Part shown: positions 45,593-54,445 of the stretch, in pieces
How the letters are laid out: every line of letters starts with the position of its first letter
Numbering within the stretch: the stretch's first letter is position 1
NCBI GenBank assembly: GCA_014359885.1
Contig: JACIYN010000002.1
Location: 62,001 to 126,000, forward strand
Origin: Desulfacinum sp.
GTDB lineage: Bacteria; Desulfobacterota; Syntrophobacteria; Syntrophobacterales; DSM-9756
Length of the DNA stretch: 64,000 nt
Direction: 5' to 3'
Made by a program: the position numbers and the translations under genes
The notes under the pieces: model-generated
What the model was told of the DNA's origin: nothing
What the model saw: the letters and a program-made list of their open reading frames with translations, nothing else
Databases searched by the model: none

Positions 45593-46288
45593 CTAAGGCC
45601 GGCGGGGCCCGAAGAGCGCCGTTCCGACGCGCACCATGGTGGCCCCCTCTTCGATGGCCACTTCGAAGTCGTGGCTCATGCCCATGGAAAGTTCCGTGAG
45701 CCGCTCCGGCTCGGACGCCCTGTCCCGAAGCACTTCGAGAAGCCGACGCAGCTGCCTGAAATAGGGCCGCACCTCTTCCGGGTCTTCCAAATAAGGCGGA
45801 AGCGTCATGAGGCCCCTCACCTCCAGACAGCTCATTCGGCTCACCTCCTCAAAAAGATCGGGGAGATCCTCGGGATCCACCCCCGCCTTGGTCACCTCGC
45901 CGCCCAAATGGACCTGAAGCAGCACCGGCATGGACTTCCCGAGCGCTTCGGCCCTCCGGTCGATCTCCCGGGCAAGCTTTACCCGGTCCACCGTCTGGAT
46001 CCAATGGAAATGGGGAACCGCCTGTTTCACCTTGTTCGTCTGCAGGTGTCCGATGAAGTGCCACTCCAGGTTCAAGTCCCCCAACGAGTCCATCTTGCCA
46101 AGGGCCTCCTGGACGTAGTTCTCCCCGAAGACATTCAGTCCCACGGCGGCCGCCTGGCGTATCCTCTCCGGAGCGACCGTCTTGGATACCGCGATAAGCC
46201 GGACGGCATCAGGATCACGTTCCGCCCGCCCACAGGCATTTCGGATGCGATCCCGGATCCGCTGCAGATTCTCCCGTATTGCGTCCAT
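45593..46288 (-). CDS. YggS/PLPBP pyridoxal-phosphate homeostasis protein
   Basis: The 231-residue single-domain TIM-barrel protein has RLIAVSKTV with the PLP lysine K36, NVFGENYVQEA, LEWHFIGHLQTNKVK and the C-terminal LSMGMSHDFEVAIEEGATMVRVGTALFG. Such proteins bind PLP and keep amino acid and vitamin B6 pools in balance but have no known catalysis. GGAGG precedes the ATG. It is separated from yggT (40063), with which it is often linked. Confidence 0.97.
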   Translation of the reverse strand: MDAIRENLQRIRDRIRNACGRAERDPDAVRLIAVSKTVAPERIRQAAAVGLNVFGENYVQEALGKMDSLGDLNLEWHFIGHLQTNKVKQAVPHFHWIQTVDRVKLAREIDRRAEALGKSMPVLLQVHLGGEVTKAGVDPEDLPDLFEEVSRMSCLEVRGLMTLPPYLEDPEEVRPYFRQLRRLLEVLRDRASEPERLTELSMGMSHDFEVAIEEGATMVRVGTALFGPRRP

Positions 46289-46320
46289 GGCTCCTCCCAG
46301 TCCCCTTCGGAGTTCCGCCT

Positions 46321-46902
46321 TCAGGCCGACGGCTCGATCACGCCGTGCTTCATCAACAGATCCACCGTTTCCGCCAAGGGAAGGCCCACCACATTGGTGT
46401 AGGATCCGTGTACCCGTTGTACCAGAAAGGCTCCCACCCCCTGGATGCCGTAGGCCCCCGCCTTGTCCATGGGCTCTCCGGTCTTCACGTAGGCCCGGAT
46501 TTCCCCATCCTTCAAATCGCGGAAAGAAACCTGCGTGCGCACGGCCTGGGTTTGGAAAAAACCACGGCCCCGATGAGCCAGGCTTACGGCCGTCAGTACC
46601 TCATGGGTCCGGCCGCTCAGTTGGCGCAGCATTTCCTCCGCATCCTTCTCGTCCGCCGGTTTGCCGAACACCTTGCCTCCCAACACCACAATGGTATCCG
46701 CCGCCAGCACCCACGCTTCGGGAAACCTCGTGGAGATCTCCCGGGCCTTGGAAGCGGCCAGAGCCCGAACGCCCTCGTCGGGATGATCGCCGATGGGGGG
46801 TTCCTCCACACGGCTGGGCACGATCTGGAACCGCAGGCCCAAGCCGGCAAGGAGTTCCCGACGGCGGGGGGAGGCCGAGGCCAGGATGAGGGCTTCTTTC
46901 AT
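46321..46902 (-). CDS. Maf-like nucleotide pyrophosphatase
   Basis: The 193 residues have ILASASPRRRELLAGLGLRFQIVPS (N-terminal signature), VLAADTIVVLGGKVFGKP and the terminal YGIQGVGAFLVQRVHGSYTNVVGLPL. Maf proteins hydrolyse noncanonical or UTP/dTTP nucleotides and can slow division. AAGGA is 10 nt before the ATG at 46902; the ATG at 46911 is too close to it. It lies between tatD and yggS with short gaps, probably one operon. Confidence 0.95.
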   Translation of the reverse strand: MKEALILASASPRRRELLAGLGLRFQIVPSRVEEPPIGDHPDEGVRALAASKAREISTRFPEAWVLAADTIVVLGGKVFGKPADEKDAEEMLRQLSGRTHEVLTAVSLAHRGRGFFQTQAVRTQVSFRDLKDGEIRAYVKTGEPMDKAGAYGIQGVGAFLVQRVHGSYTNVVGLPLAETVDLLMKHGVIEPSA

Positions 46903-46920
46903 CCGATACATATCCTTCCC

Positions 46921-47730
46921 CTATCCTGCCCGCTGTTCCAGTCCGAAGACCTTGTAGGCGTTCCGGGTGGTGGCGCGGGCCACCGTCTCGAGGGCACAAC
47001 CTCTCAGCTCGGCGATTCGGTGCGCCGTATACCGAACCAGAGCGGGTTCGTTGGGCTTGCCGCGAAACGGTACGGGCGTGAGGAAGGGAGCGTCCGTCTC
47101 CACCAGGAGGCGGTCCAGGGGAGCCTTTTGGACCACTTCCTGCTGCGCGGCGGCGTTTTTGTAGGTCACCGTTCCGGGGATGGAGAGATAGAATCCCAGG
47201 TCCAGTGCCTTTTTCGCCACCGGCCAGTCCCCGGAAAAACAGTGGAGCACACTGGGTACAAGCTTGGGCACCCAGGGCATCACCTCCCGGAAAAAGTCTT
47301 CGAAGGCATCCCGGATATGAAAAACCGCGGGAAGCTGCATCTCCGCCGCCAGCTCAAGCTGCTGGCCGAAACATCGCCTTTGGACGGGCCTGGGCTGTCG
47401 ATCCCGGAAATAGTCCAGGCCCATTTCTCCCAGCGCCACCACTTTGGGGTTTCGTGCCAACGCGGCCATCTCCTCCAGATCCCGCTCCCCCAGTTCCCGC
47501 GCGCCATGGGGGTGAAGGCCCACGGTGGCGAAGACAAAAGGATATTCCCCGCTCAATGCGACCGCCTTTTGGCTGGTGGCTGGATCGATGCCCACCGTGA
47601 CGATGCGATCCACCCCCGCCTGAGCGCAACGGCGGAAGACTCCTTCCAGATCCTGAATGAGTTCGGGAAAGTCCAAGTGGGCGTGGGTGTCCACCAGGAA
47701 GACTTCATCAATGCCTTTTTTCGCGTCCAT
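46921..47730 (-). CDS. TatD-family metal-dependent DNase
   Basis: The 269-residue TIM-barrel hydrolase has VDTHAHLDF (metal ligands H16, H18), VGLHPHGA, GEMGLDYFRDR with the Glu ligand, HCFSGDW and ETDAPFLTPVPFRGKPNEP with the Asp ligand. TatD proteins are 3'-5' exonucleases or deoxyribonucleases and may repair DNA. It starts a three-gene minus-strand unit with maf and yggS. Confidence 0.95.
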   Translation of the reverse strand: MDAKKGIDEVFLVDTHAHLDFPELIQDLEGVFRRCAQAGVDRIVTVGIDPATSQKAVALSGEYPFVFATVGLHPHGARELGERDLEEMAALARNPKVVALGEMGLDYFRDRQPRPVQRRCFGQQLELAAEMQLPAVFHIRDAFEDFFREVMPWVPKLVPSVLHCFSGDWPVAKKALDLGFYLSIPGTVTYKNAAAQQEVVQKAPLDRLLVETDAPFLTPVPFRGKPNEPALVRYTAHRIAELRGCALETVARATTRNAYKVFGLEQRAG

Positions 47731-47903
47731 TCATCGACCTTTCCGATGCTGGGCTCTTCAGGCGGCGGCACGACGCCGGACCCGCCCTTCACAACCAAAG
47801 GGTTTTAGGGCACTTGGGCTTTTCGCACAATGGTCTTCGGAAATCAACCACCGCCCCTCGGCGCCGCGCATGCGGAATCCGTTGAACTTCTCAGTTGTTA
47901 GGC

Positions 47904-47930
47904 TTAACAAATGGACTTCACTGGGATAAT
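47904..47930 (+). promoter_or_regulatory. Possible promoter of nrdJ
   Basis: TTAACA at 47904-47909 and GATAAT at 47925-47930 each match consensus at 5 of 6 positions, but the spacer is only 15 nt. It lies 99 bp before the first ATG of nrdJ. The rest of the 298-bp gap (47731-48028) shows one inverted repeat and nothing else. Confidence 0.4.
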
Positions 47931-47937
47931 TATGTAT

Positions 47938-47974
47938 TGGAGCGTCGATCCTTTTCGCTTATGATGGCGCTCCA
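47938..47974 (+). repeat. Inverted repeat in the nrdJ leader
   Basis: TGGAGCG and CGCTCCA form a perfect 7-bp inverted repeat 23 nt apart. The 10 bases GGAGCGTCGA at its left side also occur in the palindromic element at 52067-52120, so this may be a decayed copy of the same repeat family, or a leader hairpin. Confidence 0.4.
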
Positions 47975-48028
47975 TAAGCTTGGATCAGGAATGCAGAAGT
48001 CTATTCACCCACTATTTCACCTGAGTGC

Positions 48029-50347
48029 ATGGAGCAATCGATGATGATGGACGAAGGAGGCGTGCCCACGGCATCCACGGACAGCACTCCAACCGGCGAT
48101 TCTTTGGCGGGCGGTCAGACGGCCCGAACGACCATGGGAAAGACCAAGAGTTCGCGAAAAAGGACGTTGCGAAAGGTGCGGCTCACCCCCAATGCGCTTC
48201 TGGTCATGCGCAAACGCTACCTGAAAAAGGATCACAAAGGGGAGCCGGCCGAGACCCCGGAGGAGCTTTTCTGGCGGGTGGCTCAGGCCATCGCGGAGGC
48301 GGACGCCAACTACGGCGCCACCGAAGAAGAGGTGGAGGAGACGGCGGTTCGCTTCTACAACCTCATGACGTCCCTCGATTTCATGCCCAATTCCCCCACC
48401 CTCATGAACGCCGGCACGGAACTGGGACAGCTTTCGGCCTGCTTTGTGCTCCCCGTGGGCGACTCCCTGGAAGAGATCTTCGAGGCGGTAAAACACGCAG
48501 CCAAGATCCACCAGAGCGGCGGAGGCACGGGCTTTTCCTTTTCAAGACTTCGCCCCGAAGGGGATGTGGTGAAAAGCACCAACGGGGTGGCCAGCGGGCC
48601 CGTGAGCTTCATGGCCGTCTTCGACTCCGCCACGGACACCATCAAGCAGGGCGGGCGTCGACGAGGCGCCAACATGGGCATCCTGCGGGTGGATCATCCG
48701 GACATCGAACGGTTCATCACGTGCAAGCACGACAACGACCGTCTGACCAACTTCAACATCTCGGTGGCCATCACCGACGCTTTCATGAAGGCCCTGGAAG
48801 AGGACGAGGAATACGACCTGGTCAACCCCCGGACCGGCGAAAAGACGGGCCGCCTTTCCGCCCGGAAGGTCTTCGACCAGATCGTTCAGTCGGCGTGGAA
48901 AAACGGGGAGCCGGGAGTCATCTTCATCGACACCATCAACAAGGACAATCCCACACCCCACGTGGGCCGCATCGAAAGCACCAACCCGTGCGGCGAGCAG
49001 CCTCTGCTGCCCTATGAGTCTTGCAACCTGGGTTCCATCAATCTTTCCCACATGGTGAAAGACGGCGGCATCGATTACGAGCACCTGAAGGAGGTGGTCT
49101 GGGAGGCGGTCCATTTCCTGGACAACGTGATCGATGTGAACAAATACCCGCTGGCCAAGATCCGGGAGATGACCCTGGCCAACCGCAAGATCGGGCTGGG
49201 CGTCATGGGCTTTGCGGACATGCTGGTGGCCCTCGGCATTCCCTACAATTCCGAGGAAGCCGTGGAAACGGCCGAAGAGGTCATGGCCTTCATCCAAAGG
49301 GAATCCAAGGCCGCCTCCGCCGCACTGGGCAAGACCCGGGGCAATTTCCCCAACTTCAAAGGATCCGTCCACGACCCGGAAAAGGGCGGTGCCGGACCGT
49401 ACATGCGGAACGCCACCACCACCACCATTGCGCCCACCGGCACCATCAGTATTCTGGCCGGGTGTTCCAGCGGCGTGGAGCCCATCTTCGCCGTCACCTT
49501 CGTTCGCAAGGTCTTGGACGGCGAGGAACTCCTGGAGGTGCACCCCCTGTTTGAGAAGGCGGCCAAGGAGAAGGGCTTCTACAGCCGGGAACTCATGAAG
49601 CGCATCGCCTCCAAGGCCAGCATCCAGGACTTCTCCGAGATTCCCGAAGAGGTGCGCCGCGTGTTCGTGGTGGCCCACGATGTGACCCCCGAGTGGCACA
49701 TCCGGATCCAGGCCGCGTTTCAAAGGCACACGGACAACGCGGTGAGCAAAACCATCAATTTTCCCAACTCGGCCACCCCGCAGGATGTCTACGACGCCTA
49801 CATCCAGGCCTACAAGAGTGGGTGCAAGGGGCTGACCATCTATCGGGACGGAAGCCGGGACGTCCAGGTCCTCAACATCCAGAAAAAACCCGACTATCCC
49901 CAGGTGGAACCCCGTCCGAGGCCGGACAAGACCATCGGCGCTACGGAACGCATCAACACGGGCTGCGGGAAGCTCTATGTGACCATCAACCGGGATGAGT
50001 ACGGCTTCTGCGAAGTCTTCGCTCAGATGGGCAAGGCGGGGGGCTGCGCCTATTCCCAGATCGAGGCCACGGCCCGGCTCATCTCCCTGGCCCTGCGCTC
50101 AGGCGTGCGGATCGAATCCATCATCCGCCAACTCATGGGCATCCGCTGTCCGTCCCCCGTTTGGCAAAACGGGGAGCAGATCCTTTCGTGCACCGATGCC
50201 ATCGCCAAGGTGCTCAATCACCAGGCCCAGGCTAACGTGGAATCCGCCCTTCAGGAAATGGGGGCATGCCCGGACTGTGGTGCGTCCGTGGAGCACGAAG
50301 GCGGCTGCATCGTGTGCCGGGCCTGCGGATTTTCCAGGTGCGCTTAA
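48029..50347 (+). CDS. nrdJ: Adenosylcobalamin-dependent class II ribonucleotide reductase
   Basis: The 772-residue enzyme reduces ribonucleotides to deoxyribonucleotides with or without oxygen. [12 protein letters not shown] leads to SACFVLPV (C138, redox Cys), N319-P-C321-G-E323 holds the thiyl-radical Cys, and C332 ([10 protein letters not shown]) is its redox partner. The C-terminus [21 protein letters not shown] is a zinc ribbon that carries the thioredoxin-reducible Cys. The first 35 residues are low in conservation and several ATGs precede [10 protein letters not shown] (48134), so the start is uncertain. No B12 riboswitch or NrdR box is evident upstream. It stands alone. Confidence 0.95.
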   Translation: MEQSMMMDEGGVPTASTDSTPTGDSLAGGQTARTTMGKTKSSRKRTLRKVRLTPNALLVMRKRYLKKDHKGEPAETPEELFWRVAQAIAEADANYGATEEEVEETAVRFYNLMTSLDFMPNSPTLMNAGTELGQLSACFVLPVGDSLEEIFEAVKHAAKIHQSGGGTGFSFSRLRPEGDVVKSTNGVASGPVSFMAVFDSATDTIKQGGRRRGANMGILRVDHPDIERFITCKHDNDRLTNFNISVAITDAFMKALEEDEEYDLVNPRTGEKTGRLSARKVFDQIVQSAWKNGEPGVIFIDTINKDNPTPHVGRIESTNPCGEQPLLPYESCNLGSINLSHMVKDGGIDYEHLKEVVWEAVHFLDNVIDVNKYPLAKIREMTLANRKIGLGVMGFADMLVALGIPYNSEEAVETAEEVMAFIQRESKAASAALGKTRGNFPNFKGSVHDPEKGGAGPYMRNATTTTIAPTGTISILAGCSSGVEPIFAVTFVRKVLDGEELLEVHPLFEKAAKEKGFYSRELMKRIASKASIQDFSEIPEEVRRVFVVAHDVTPEWHIRIQAAFQRHTDNAVSKTINFPNSATPQDVYDAYIQAYKSGCKGLTIYRDGSRDVQVLNIQKKPDYPQVEPRPRPDKTIGATERINTGCGKLYVTINRDEYGFCEVFAQMGKAGGCAYSQIEATARLISLALRSGVRIESIIRQLMGIRCPSPVWQNGEQILSCTDAIAKVLNHQAQANVESALQEMGACPDCGASVEHEGGCIVCRACGFSRCA

Positions 50348-50371
50348 GCCTTGCGCGTGTTGAGACGGCCC

Positions 50372-51058
50372 ATGACCGCACCTGACCGTTCCATGGGCTC
50401 CCCTTCGCTCACACCCGCGGAAGCCATCGCCCTTCAGAAGGAGCTGGCGGGCAGGGTCGAACTTCGGCCCCTGCCCGCCCGTTTCCACGTCCTGGCAGCC
50501 GCCGATCTGTCCTATCTTCCTTCCCGAGAACTGATAGCCGTGGTCGTCACGTTTTCCTGGCCCGACTTGCAGCTCCTGGAAAAGGTTCACGTCCGCCGGC
50601 CCGTGGAATTTCCCTACGTCCCGGGGCTGCTCAGCTTCCGGGAAGCGCCCGCCCTGACGGCGGCCTTCCACCGGCTAAAGCTCCGCCCGGATGTCTTCCT
50701 TTGCGACGGCCAGGGGCTGGCACATCCCAGGCGCTTCGGGCTGGCCTGCCATGTGGGCCTGCTTCTGGATATCCCCACGGTGGGTTGCGCCAAGAAGCGC
50801 CTGTGCGGAACCCACGATCCCGTGGGAATCGAAAAGGGGTCCCGAAGTCTTCTATCGCTCCACGGCGATCCCGTGGGATACGTCTACCGCTCGCGCACCG
50901 GCGTGAAACCCATCTATGTCTCCCCGGGCCACAAGGCGGACCTGGAAAGTTCCCTCGCCTTGGTGGAAAGGTGCGTACGGCGCTATCGGATCCCCGAGCC
51001 GTTGCGGGTCGCCCACAACACGGCCACCCTGCTGCGAAGAAATCCTGAATTTTCGTGA
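50372..51058 (+). CDS. nfi: Endonuclease V (deoxyinosine endonuclease)
   Basis: The 228-residue enzyme nicks DNA 3' to deoxyinosine and some other lesions. Its catalytic residues keep the E. coli spacing: D45 (AAADLSY), E91 (YVPGLLSFRE), D112 (CDGQG) and H118 (AHPRR). No good Shine-Dalgarno precedes the ATG at 50372; the next ATG is at 50393. It starts 25 bp after the nrdJ stop codon, so the two may be cotranscribed, linking dNTP supply and repair. Confidence 0.95.
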   Translation: MTAPDRSMGSPSLTPAEAIALQKELAGRVELRPLPARFHVLAAADLSYLPSRELIAVVVTFSWPDLQLLEKVHVRRPVEFPYVPGLLSFREAPALTAAFHRLKLRPDVFLCDGQGLAHPRRFGLACHVGLLLDIPTVGCAKKRLCGTHDPVGIEKGSRSLLSLHGDPVGYVYRSRTGVKPIYVSPGHKADLESSLALVERCVRRYRIPEPLRVAHNTATLLRRNPEFS

Positions 51059-51107
51059 CTTCGGGAGGTTTTTTCAAACGTTTTCCGTAGCGTGCCGACC
51101 TGACGGG

Positions 51108-51176
51108 CGTGCAGGAAGCCCGCCCCTGCACGTAGGACTTGATCCGTTGCGCACGGGCGGGGCTCCCTCCCCGCCC
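51108..51176. repeat. Pair of GC-rich palindromes after nfi
   Basis: CGTGCAGG and CCTGCACG (51108-51132) enclose a 9-nt loop, and GGGCGGGG and CCCCGCCC (51155-51176) enclose a 6-nt loop. They lie between convergent nfi and the alpha/beta hydrolase gene and may act as terminators or be REP-type elements. Confidence 0.55.
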
Positions 51177-51218
51177 ATCCAAGCGGTTTCCGCGCCAGCG
51201 GCTTTTACCGAAACGACA

Positions 51219-51989
51219 TCAAGCACAACCCGCCTCCTGCGGTAGCAGCCATTTTCGGAACCAGTCCACGGTCACGTCCAGGAGGCGATTGCGAACCGTG
51301 TTGTCCACAAACCGGTGGTCCCCCTCCTCCAGGAGCAGGAGCCGCTTGGGCTCCCCAACCTTTCTGTAAATGTTCACGGCATGGGACCAGGGTACGATCT
51401 CATCGCCCATTCCATGCACCACCAGCACGTGGGTCAAGTCGGGACTCTCCTGAACGACCGTCGGTTCCCCCAAGGGAAGCCCCGAAGGCCAGGCCGGAGA
51501 CGAAGGGCGGGAGGCAGGTACGCCGGGGAAGAGCTCCGTAAGATCGTACGGAGCCGCCCAAGTGACCACGGCGCGCACCCGCTCGGAAAAACGGGAGGCC
51601 AGGAGAAGGGACAGAAACCCGCCCAGGCTGGATCCGAAAAGCCCCACCGGTCCGGCGCAGCCCAGTTTCTCCACCCAGCGGAGCACCTCCTCCAGGTCGT
51701 TTTGTCGGGTGGCCAGAAGGCTTTCCGCCGGGGCGCTCCGGTTGTCACCGCACCCGGTGAAATCGAAACGCAGCGCCAGCAGGCCGTTTTCGGCCAGCCG
51801 GTCGGCCGCCCCGACAAATTTCGAACTTTGCATGGAGCTCAACATCCCGTGGCAGCACACCACCACCGGGCGGGAACACACCCCCTGCAGCAGAGACCGC
51901 CGGGGGTGGTGCAGGACCGCCGGTATGGCTCCCCGGGGCGTGGCAATCTGGACGTTTTCCCAGTTCGTCGTTTCTCTCTCGGTCAACAC
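51219..51989 (-). CDS. Alpha/beta hydrolase of the S9-like serine hydrolase type
   Basis: The 256 residues have VVVCCHGMLSSMQSSKF (oxyanion region), the nucleophile elbow GLFGSSLGGFLS, the acid VVHGMGDEIVPW and the catalytic His in EEGDHRFVD. It is a cytoplasmic esterase, thioesterase or peptidase-like enzyme of unknown substrate. The start is probably GTG at 51989 with AGGAG about 7 nt upstream. No operon partners are evident, and repeats flank it on both sides. Confidence 0.85.
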   Translation of the reverse strand: MLTERETTNWENVQIATPRGAIPAVLHHPRRSLLQGVCSRPVVVCCHGMLSSMQSSKFVGAADRLAENGLLALRFDFTGCGDNRSAPAESLLATRQNDLEEVLRWVEKLGCAGPVGLFGSSLGGFLSLLLASRFSERVRAVVTWAAPYDLTELFPGVPASRPSSPAWPSGLPLGEPTVVQESPDLTHVLVVHGMGDEIVPWSHAVNIYRKVGEPKRLLLLEEGDHRFVDNTVRNRLLDVTVDWFRKWLLPQEAGCA

Positions 51990-52066
51990 GCCCGTCTCCT
52001 ACCTAACGATCACGGCGAAGCTCGCCACCCTGGATGGATGATAGAAGAGACTAGCAAGGGTTATTC

Positions 52067-52120
52067 GTGGGAGCGTCGAGAGGCGCGAAAACTCCTCACA
52101 GCGGCTTGCGCCGCTCCCAC
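52067..52120. repeat. BIME-like palindromic element
   Basis: GTGGGAGCG (52067-52075) pairs with CGCTCCCAC (52112-52120), and inside the right arm GCGGC-TTGC-GCCGC forms a further hairpin. The sequence resembles the GTGGGAGCGG-type REP elements of other proteobacteria. It lies in a 258-bp gap without ORFs. Confidence 0.65.
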
Positions 52121-52175
52121 AAGGGACCACCAGGGTTCCCAGTGGGAAGATAATGAGCCATTGTACGGTTCTGGC

Positions 52176-52196
52176 GGGCGGGCATAAAGCCCGCCC
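52176..52196. repeat. GC-rich palindrome
   Basis: GGGCGGGC-ataaa-GCCCGCCC is an 8-bp perfect palindrome with a 5-nt loop. It lies about 50 bp beyond the end of the methyltransferase gene and could also serve as a weak terminator, but no U-run follows. Confidence 0.55.
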
Positions 52197-52247
52197 CTAC
52201 AAAGCCTGGATCAAGTTTTGCTCCCTGGGATCAGGCTCCGATCCCCA

Positions 52248-52940
52248 TCAAGTCTCGCTCTTTCGCCTCACGGCGTAGAGCCCCACCTCGGTCACTTCGT
52301 CGGAACCCGTCAGCCGCACCACCTTTTCCTTATATCGGAAGTCCTTGACCAGCTCCGCGAAGAACCCGGGGGCTTTCAGTTGCTTGTTCTTGGCCAGGAC
52401 AATGGTGCCCCCCGGTGCCAGGGCCTCATCGAGAAATCGGACCAGGCTCGGATAGCTCCCGCGGTCGTAAACCACCTCGGAGCCCACAATCATGGGGTAT
52501 GGCGCGGGCACGTGGGGAGAATTCCAATCGATCCGGCGCACTTCCGCCCGGTCTTCGCATCGGTTCAGCAGCACGTTGGCTCGGGCAAAGAGCAGGGCAT
52601 CCTCGTTCACGTCCGAGAGCGTCACCCGATGGCCCTTCACGGCGGCATAGACCCCGACCACGCCGATGCCGGCGCCGATTTCCAGGATTCTCCGGTCCGG
52701 AATCACCTTCTGACTCCCGAGGAAAGATGCCAGCACGAAAGAGGCTTCCCAGACCTTGGCCCACAGGGGGAGATCGTCCAGAGAGAGGCGGTCTTGTTCC
52801 ACGAGCTTTTCGATGGTGCCCTCGAAGTCGGCCAGTTGGGCGATCTTCAGGGTTTCATCTCCGATGCGAAGATCCGTCACCTCCACCTTGTATTTGGATT
52901 CAATCTGAGCCAGAACCACATCCAACGGCGTCTTGTGCAC
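52248..52940 (-). CDS. Class I SAM-dependent methyltransferase (protein methyltransferase-like)
   Basis: From the GTG at 52940 (AAGGAG 6 nt upstream) the product is 230 residues. It has WAKVWEASFVLASFL before motif I ILEIGAGIGVVGVYAAVKG, motif II VTLSDVNEDAL, DWNSP and GSEVVYDRGSY. The layout resembles the methyltransferase-16 group, which modifies lysines in proteins such as ETF-beta; that is inference. The frame stays open to 53138, but the extension runs through a repeat. It is divergent from a small unknown gene. Confidence 0.82.
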   Translation of the reverse strand: MHKTPLDVVLAQIESKYKVEVTDLRIGDETLKIAQLADFEGTIEKLVEQDRLSLDDLPLWAKVWEASFVLASFLGSQKVIPDRRILEIGAGIGVVGVYAAVKGHRVTLSDVNEDALLFARANVLLNRCEDRAEVRRIDWNSPHVPAPYPMIVGSEVVYDRGSYPSLVRFLDEALAPGGTIVLAKNKQLKAPGFFAELVKDFRYKEKVVRLTGSDEVTEVGLYAVRRKSET

Positions 52941-52970
52941 ACTTATCTCCTTTTCCGCTAATGTGAAAAA

Positions 52971-53004
52971 GAACCGCGAATGAACGCGAATGGACGGCAA
53001 TGGG
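52971..53004 (+). repeat. Dispersed 35-bp repeat, copy B
   Basis: GAACCGCGAATGAACGCGAA followed by TGGACGGCAATGGG matches copy A at 38797-38830 in the same orientation. It lies in the promoter region of the divergent methyltransferase and small unknown genes. Confidence 0.75.
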
Positions 53005-53220
53005 CCTTTTTTGTTTCTATCCGTGCGGGGTGGCCCAAAGGGATCCATGACTGTTAGAAACAAACAACCGGCACCGGCCGGCAGAACGGCCCGCCGGGCT
53101 TCGCAGGTCTTCCCGAGAAGGGTTGCCTGTCCGCCCAAGACTCACTATGTTGGCGTTGCACGCCTCGGGCATCAACGGGCCGAGAAACAAATGGAGACTC
53201 AAAAAGATCGGAGGCTGTCC

Positions 53221-53607
53221 ATGCCGGACTGGGTTCCCTTTGCGGAAGGCACTTACATCATCGAACGGGCCTATCTCATCACCCCTTTGGAGCGTGCCGT
53301 GGAACTCACGGACGGCTACCTGGAAGTGGTCAAGGGTCCCTTGGGAGACCGCGTCATGCACGGTCGGGCCTTGGTACGGAACGCCGCCATGGTTTCTCTT
53401 CTGGAAGATGAGGAGACCTTCGACCTGCTGCTGGATCTGGGCGAAGGATTCCGCTACCGCCTGGTCCAGCCCGTTTTGCAGGCGGGAAAGGTTTTTGAAC
53501 CGGCCACGCGCTCACTGATCCACTTCAGCCCCACGGGCCCGCTTCAGGTCCTCGCCGACGAAGACTTTGAGGGCCTGCGCGCCCGGCTCCAAACGGCCGC
53601 CGCATAG
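53221..53607 (+). CDS. Conserved-looking protein of unknown function
   Basis: I do not recognise this 128-residue protein. The start is the ATG at 53221 with GGAGG 6 nt upstream. It reads PFAEGTYIIERAYLITPLERAV, then DGYLEVVKGPLGDRVMHGRALVRNAAMV, then a middle rich in Glu, Asp and Leu. There are no Cys, no membrane segments and no signal peptide; the pattern suggests a small all-beta or alpha/beta soluble protein. It stands alone between a divergent methyltransferase and a convergent macro-domain gene. Confidence 0.75.
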   Translation: MPDWVPFAEGTYIIERAYLITPLERAVELTDGYLEVVKGPLGDRVMHGRALVRNAAMVSLLEDEETFDLLLDLGEGFRYRLVQPVLQAGKVFEPATRSLIHFSPTGPLQVLADEDFEGLRARLQTAAA

Positions 53608-53623
53608 CATAGGACCCCTTCCG

Positions 53624-54154
53624 TCAGTCCATTTCCTCCAGGGCCTTCCGGAACACCCGGAGGTCCTCCTCTCCCCACAAACAGAAGACCACCTCCTGTA
53701 GGGTGGTCTTCTCGTTCTTCAGGAACTCCGCCACCGTTCTCAACATGATTCGGGCGCAACGGTCCTTGGGAAATCCGAAGATCCCCGTGCTGACGGCGGG
53801 AAACGCCACGCTTTCCAGGCCTTTTTCCGTGGCCCGAAGCAGGCTGTTGCGGGTGGCGTCTTCCAGCTTTCGGTCCTCGTCGCCCTCACCCATCCGCGGC
53901 CCCACGGCGTGGATGACGTAACGCGCCTTTAGGTTTCCCGCTCCCGTGATGACGGCCCCTCCCACATGGGTGCCGCCGATGCGGTTGCATTCTTCCTGGA
54001 TGCTCGGTCCCCCCTTGGTGCGGATCGCCCCGGCCACGCCGCCCCCCAGGATGAGCTGGGCATTGGCGGCATTGACGATGGCGTCCGTTTCCATCTCGGT
54101 GATGTCGCCCTGAACCAGTCGAATCGTCTTGGTACCTACCTTCTTCTCGTCCAT
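53624..54154 (-). CDS. Macro-domain protein (ADP-ribose deacylase type)
   Basis: The 176 residues are one macro domain: VQGDITEMETDAIVNAANAQLILGGGVAGAIRTKGG, then GTHVGGAVITGAGNLKARYVIHAVGP and FPAVSTGIFGFPKDRCA. The Asn in NAAN and the Gly-rich loops bind ADP-ribose. Members remove O-acetyl from ADP-ribose or ADP-ribose from proteins. It is upstream of nothing on its strand but lies after two cotranscribable genes (54178 and 54446), 23 bp from the first. Confidence 0.93.
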   Translation of the reverse strand: MDEKKVGTKTIRLVQGDITEMETDAIVNAANAQLILGGGVAGAIRTKGGPSIQEECNRIGGTHVGGAVITGAGNLKARYVIHAVGPRMGEGDEDRKLEDATRNSLLRATEKGLESVAFPAVSTGIFGFPKDRCARIMLRTVAEFLKNEKTTLQEVVFCLWGEEDLRVFRKALEEMD

Positions 54155-54177
54155 GGCTTCCCTCCCGAAACAGGATT

Positions 54178-54432
54178 TTACGGGATATCCGATTCCTCAG
54201 GACGATCGGCCAAACGATCCACGGCACGATCCAAAGGGAGCCAGTCTTCGCCCACCCGGACCGTGACAAAGGATCCGCCGTGCTCCAAGCGGTGAAGGCG
54301 GGCTCGGCTCAAGAGGGCTTCTCTCACCTGAGATCGCCTCTCGGGCGGCACCTTCCGGACCGCCTCCTCCACCATGGCTTCCAGCAACGCCCTTTCCCTT
54401 TGAAGCACGAATTTTTCCAGATCTTCTCTCAT
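54178..54432 (-). CDS. Small charged protein of unknown function
   Basis: The 84 residues have a strongly charged helical N-terminal half (LEKFVLQRERALLEAMVEEAVRKVPPERRSQVREALLSRARLHRL in several runs) and a short beta-like end, GSFVTVRVGEDWLPLDRAV. No family is recognised. It lies 13 bp after the beta-CASP RNase and 23 bp before the macro-domain gene on the same strand, so the three are probably cotranscribed. Confidence 0.65.
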   Translation of the reverse strand: MREDLEKFVLQRERALLEAMVEEAVRKVPPERRSQVREALLSRARLHRLEHGGSFVTVRVGEDWLPLDRAVDRLADRPEESDIP

Positions 54433-54445
54433 GGGACCGCCCTTG

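Noticed and set aside
47731..48028. Cobalamin riboswitch or NrdR box upstream of nrdJ
   Set aside because: No B12-box (GCCACTG) and no pair of NrdR-type AT-rich palindromes can be found in this gap.
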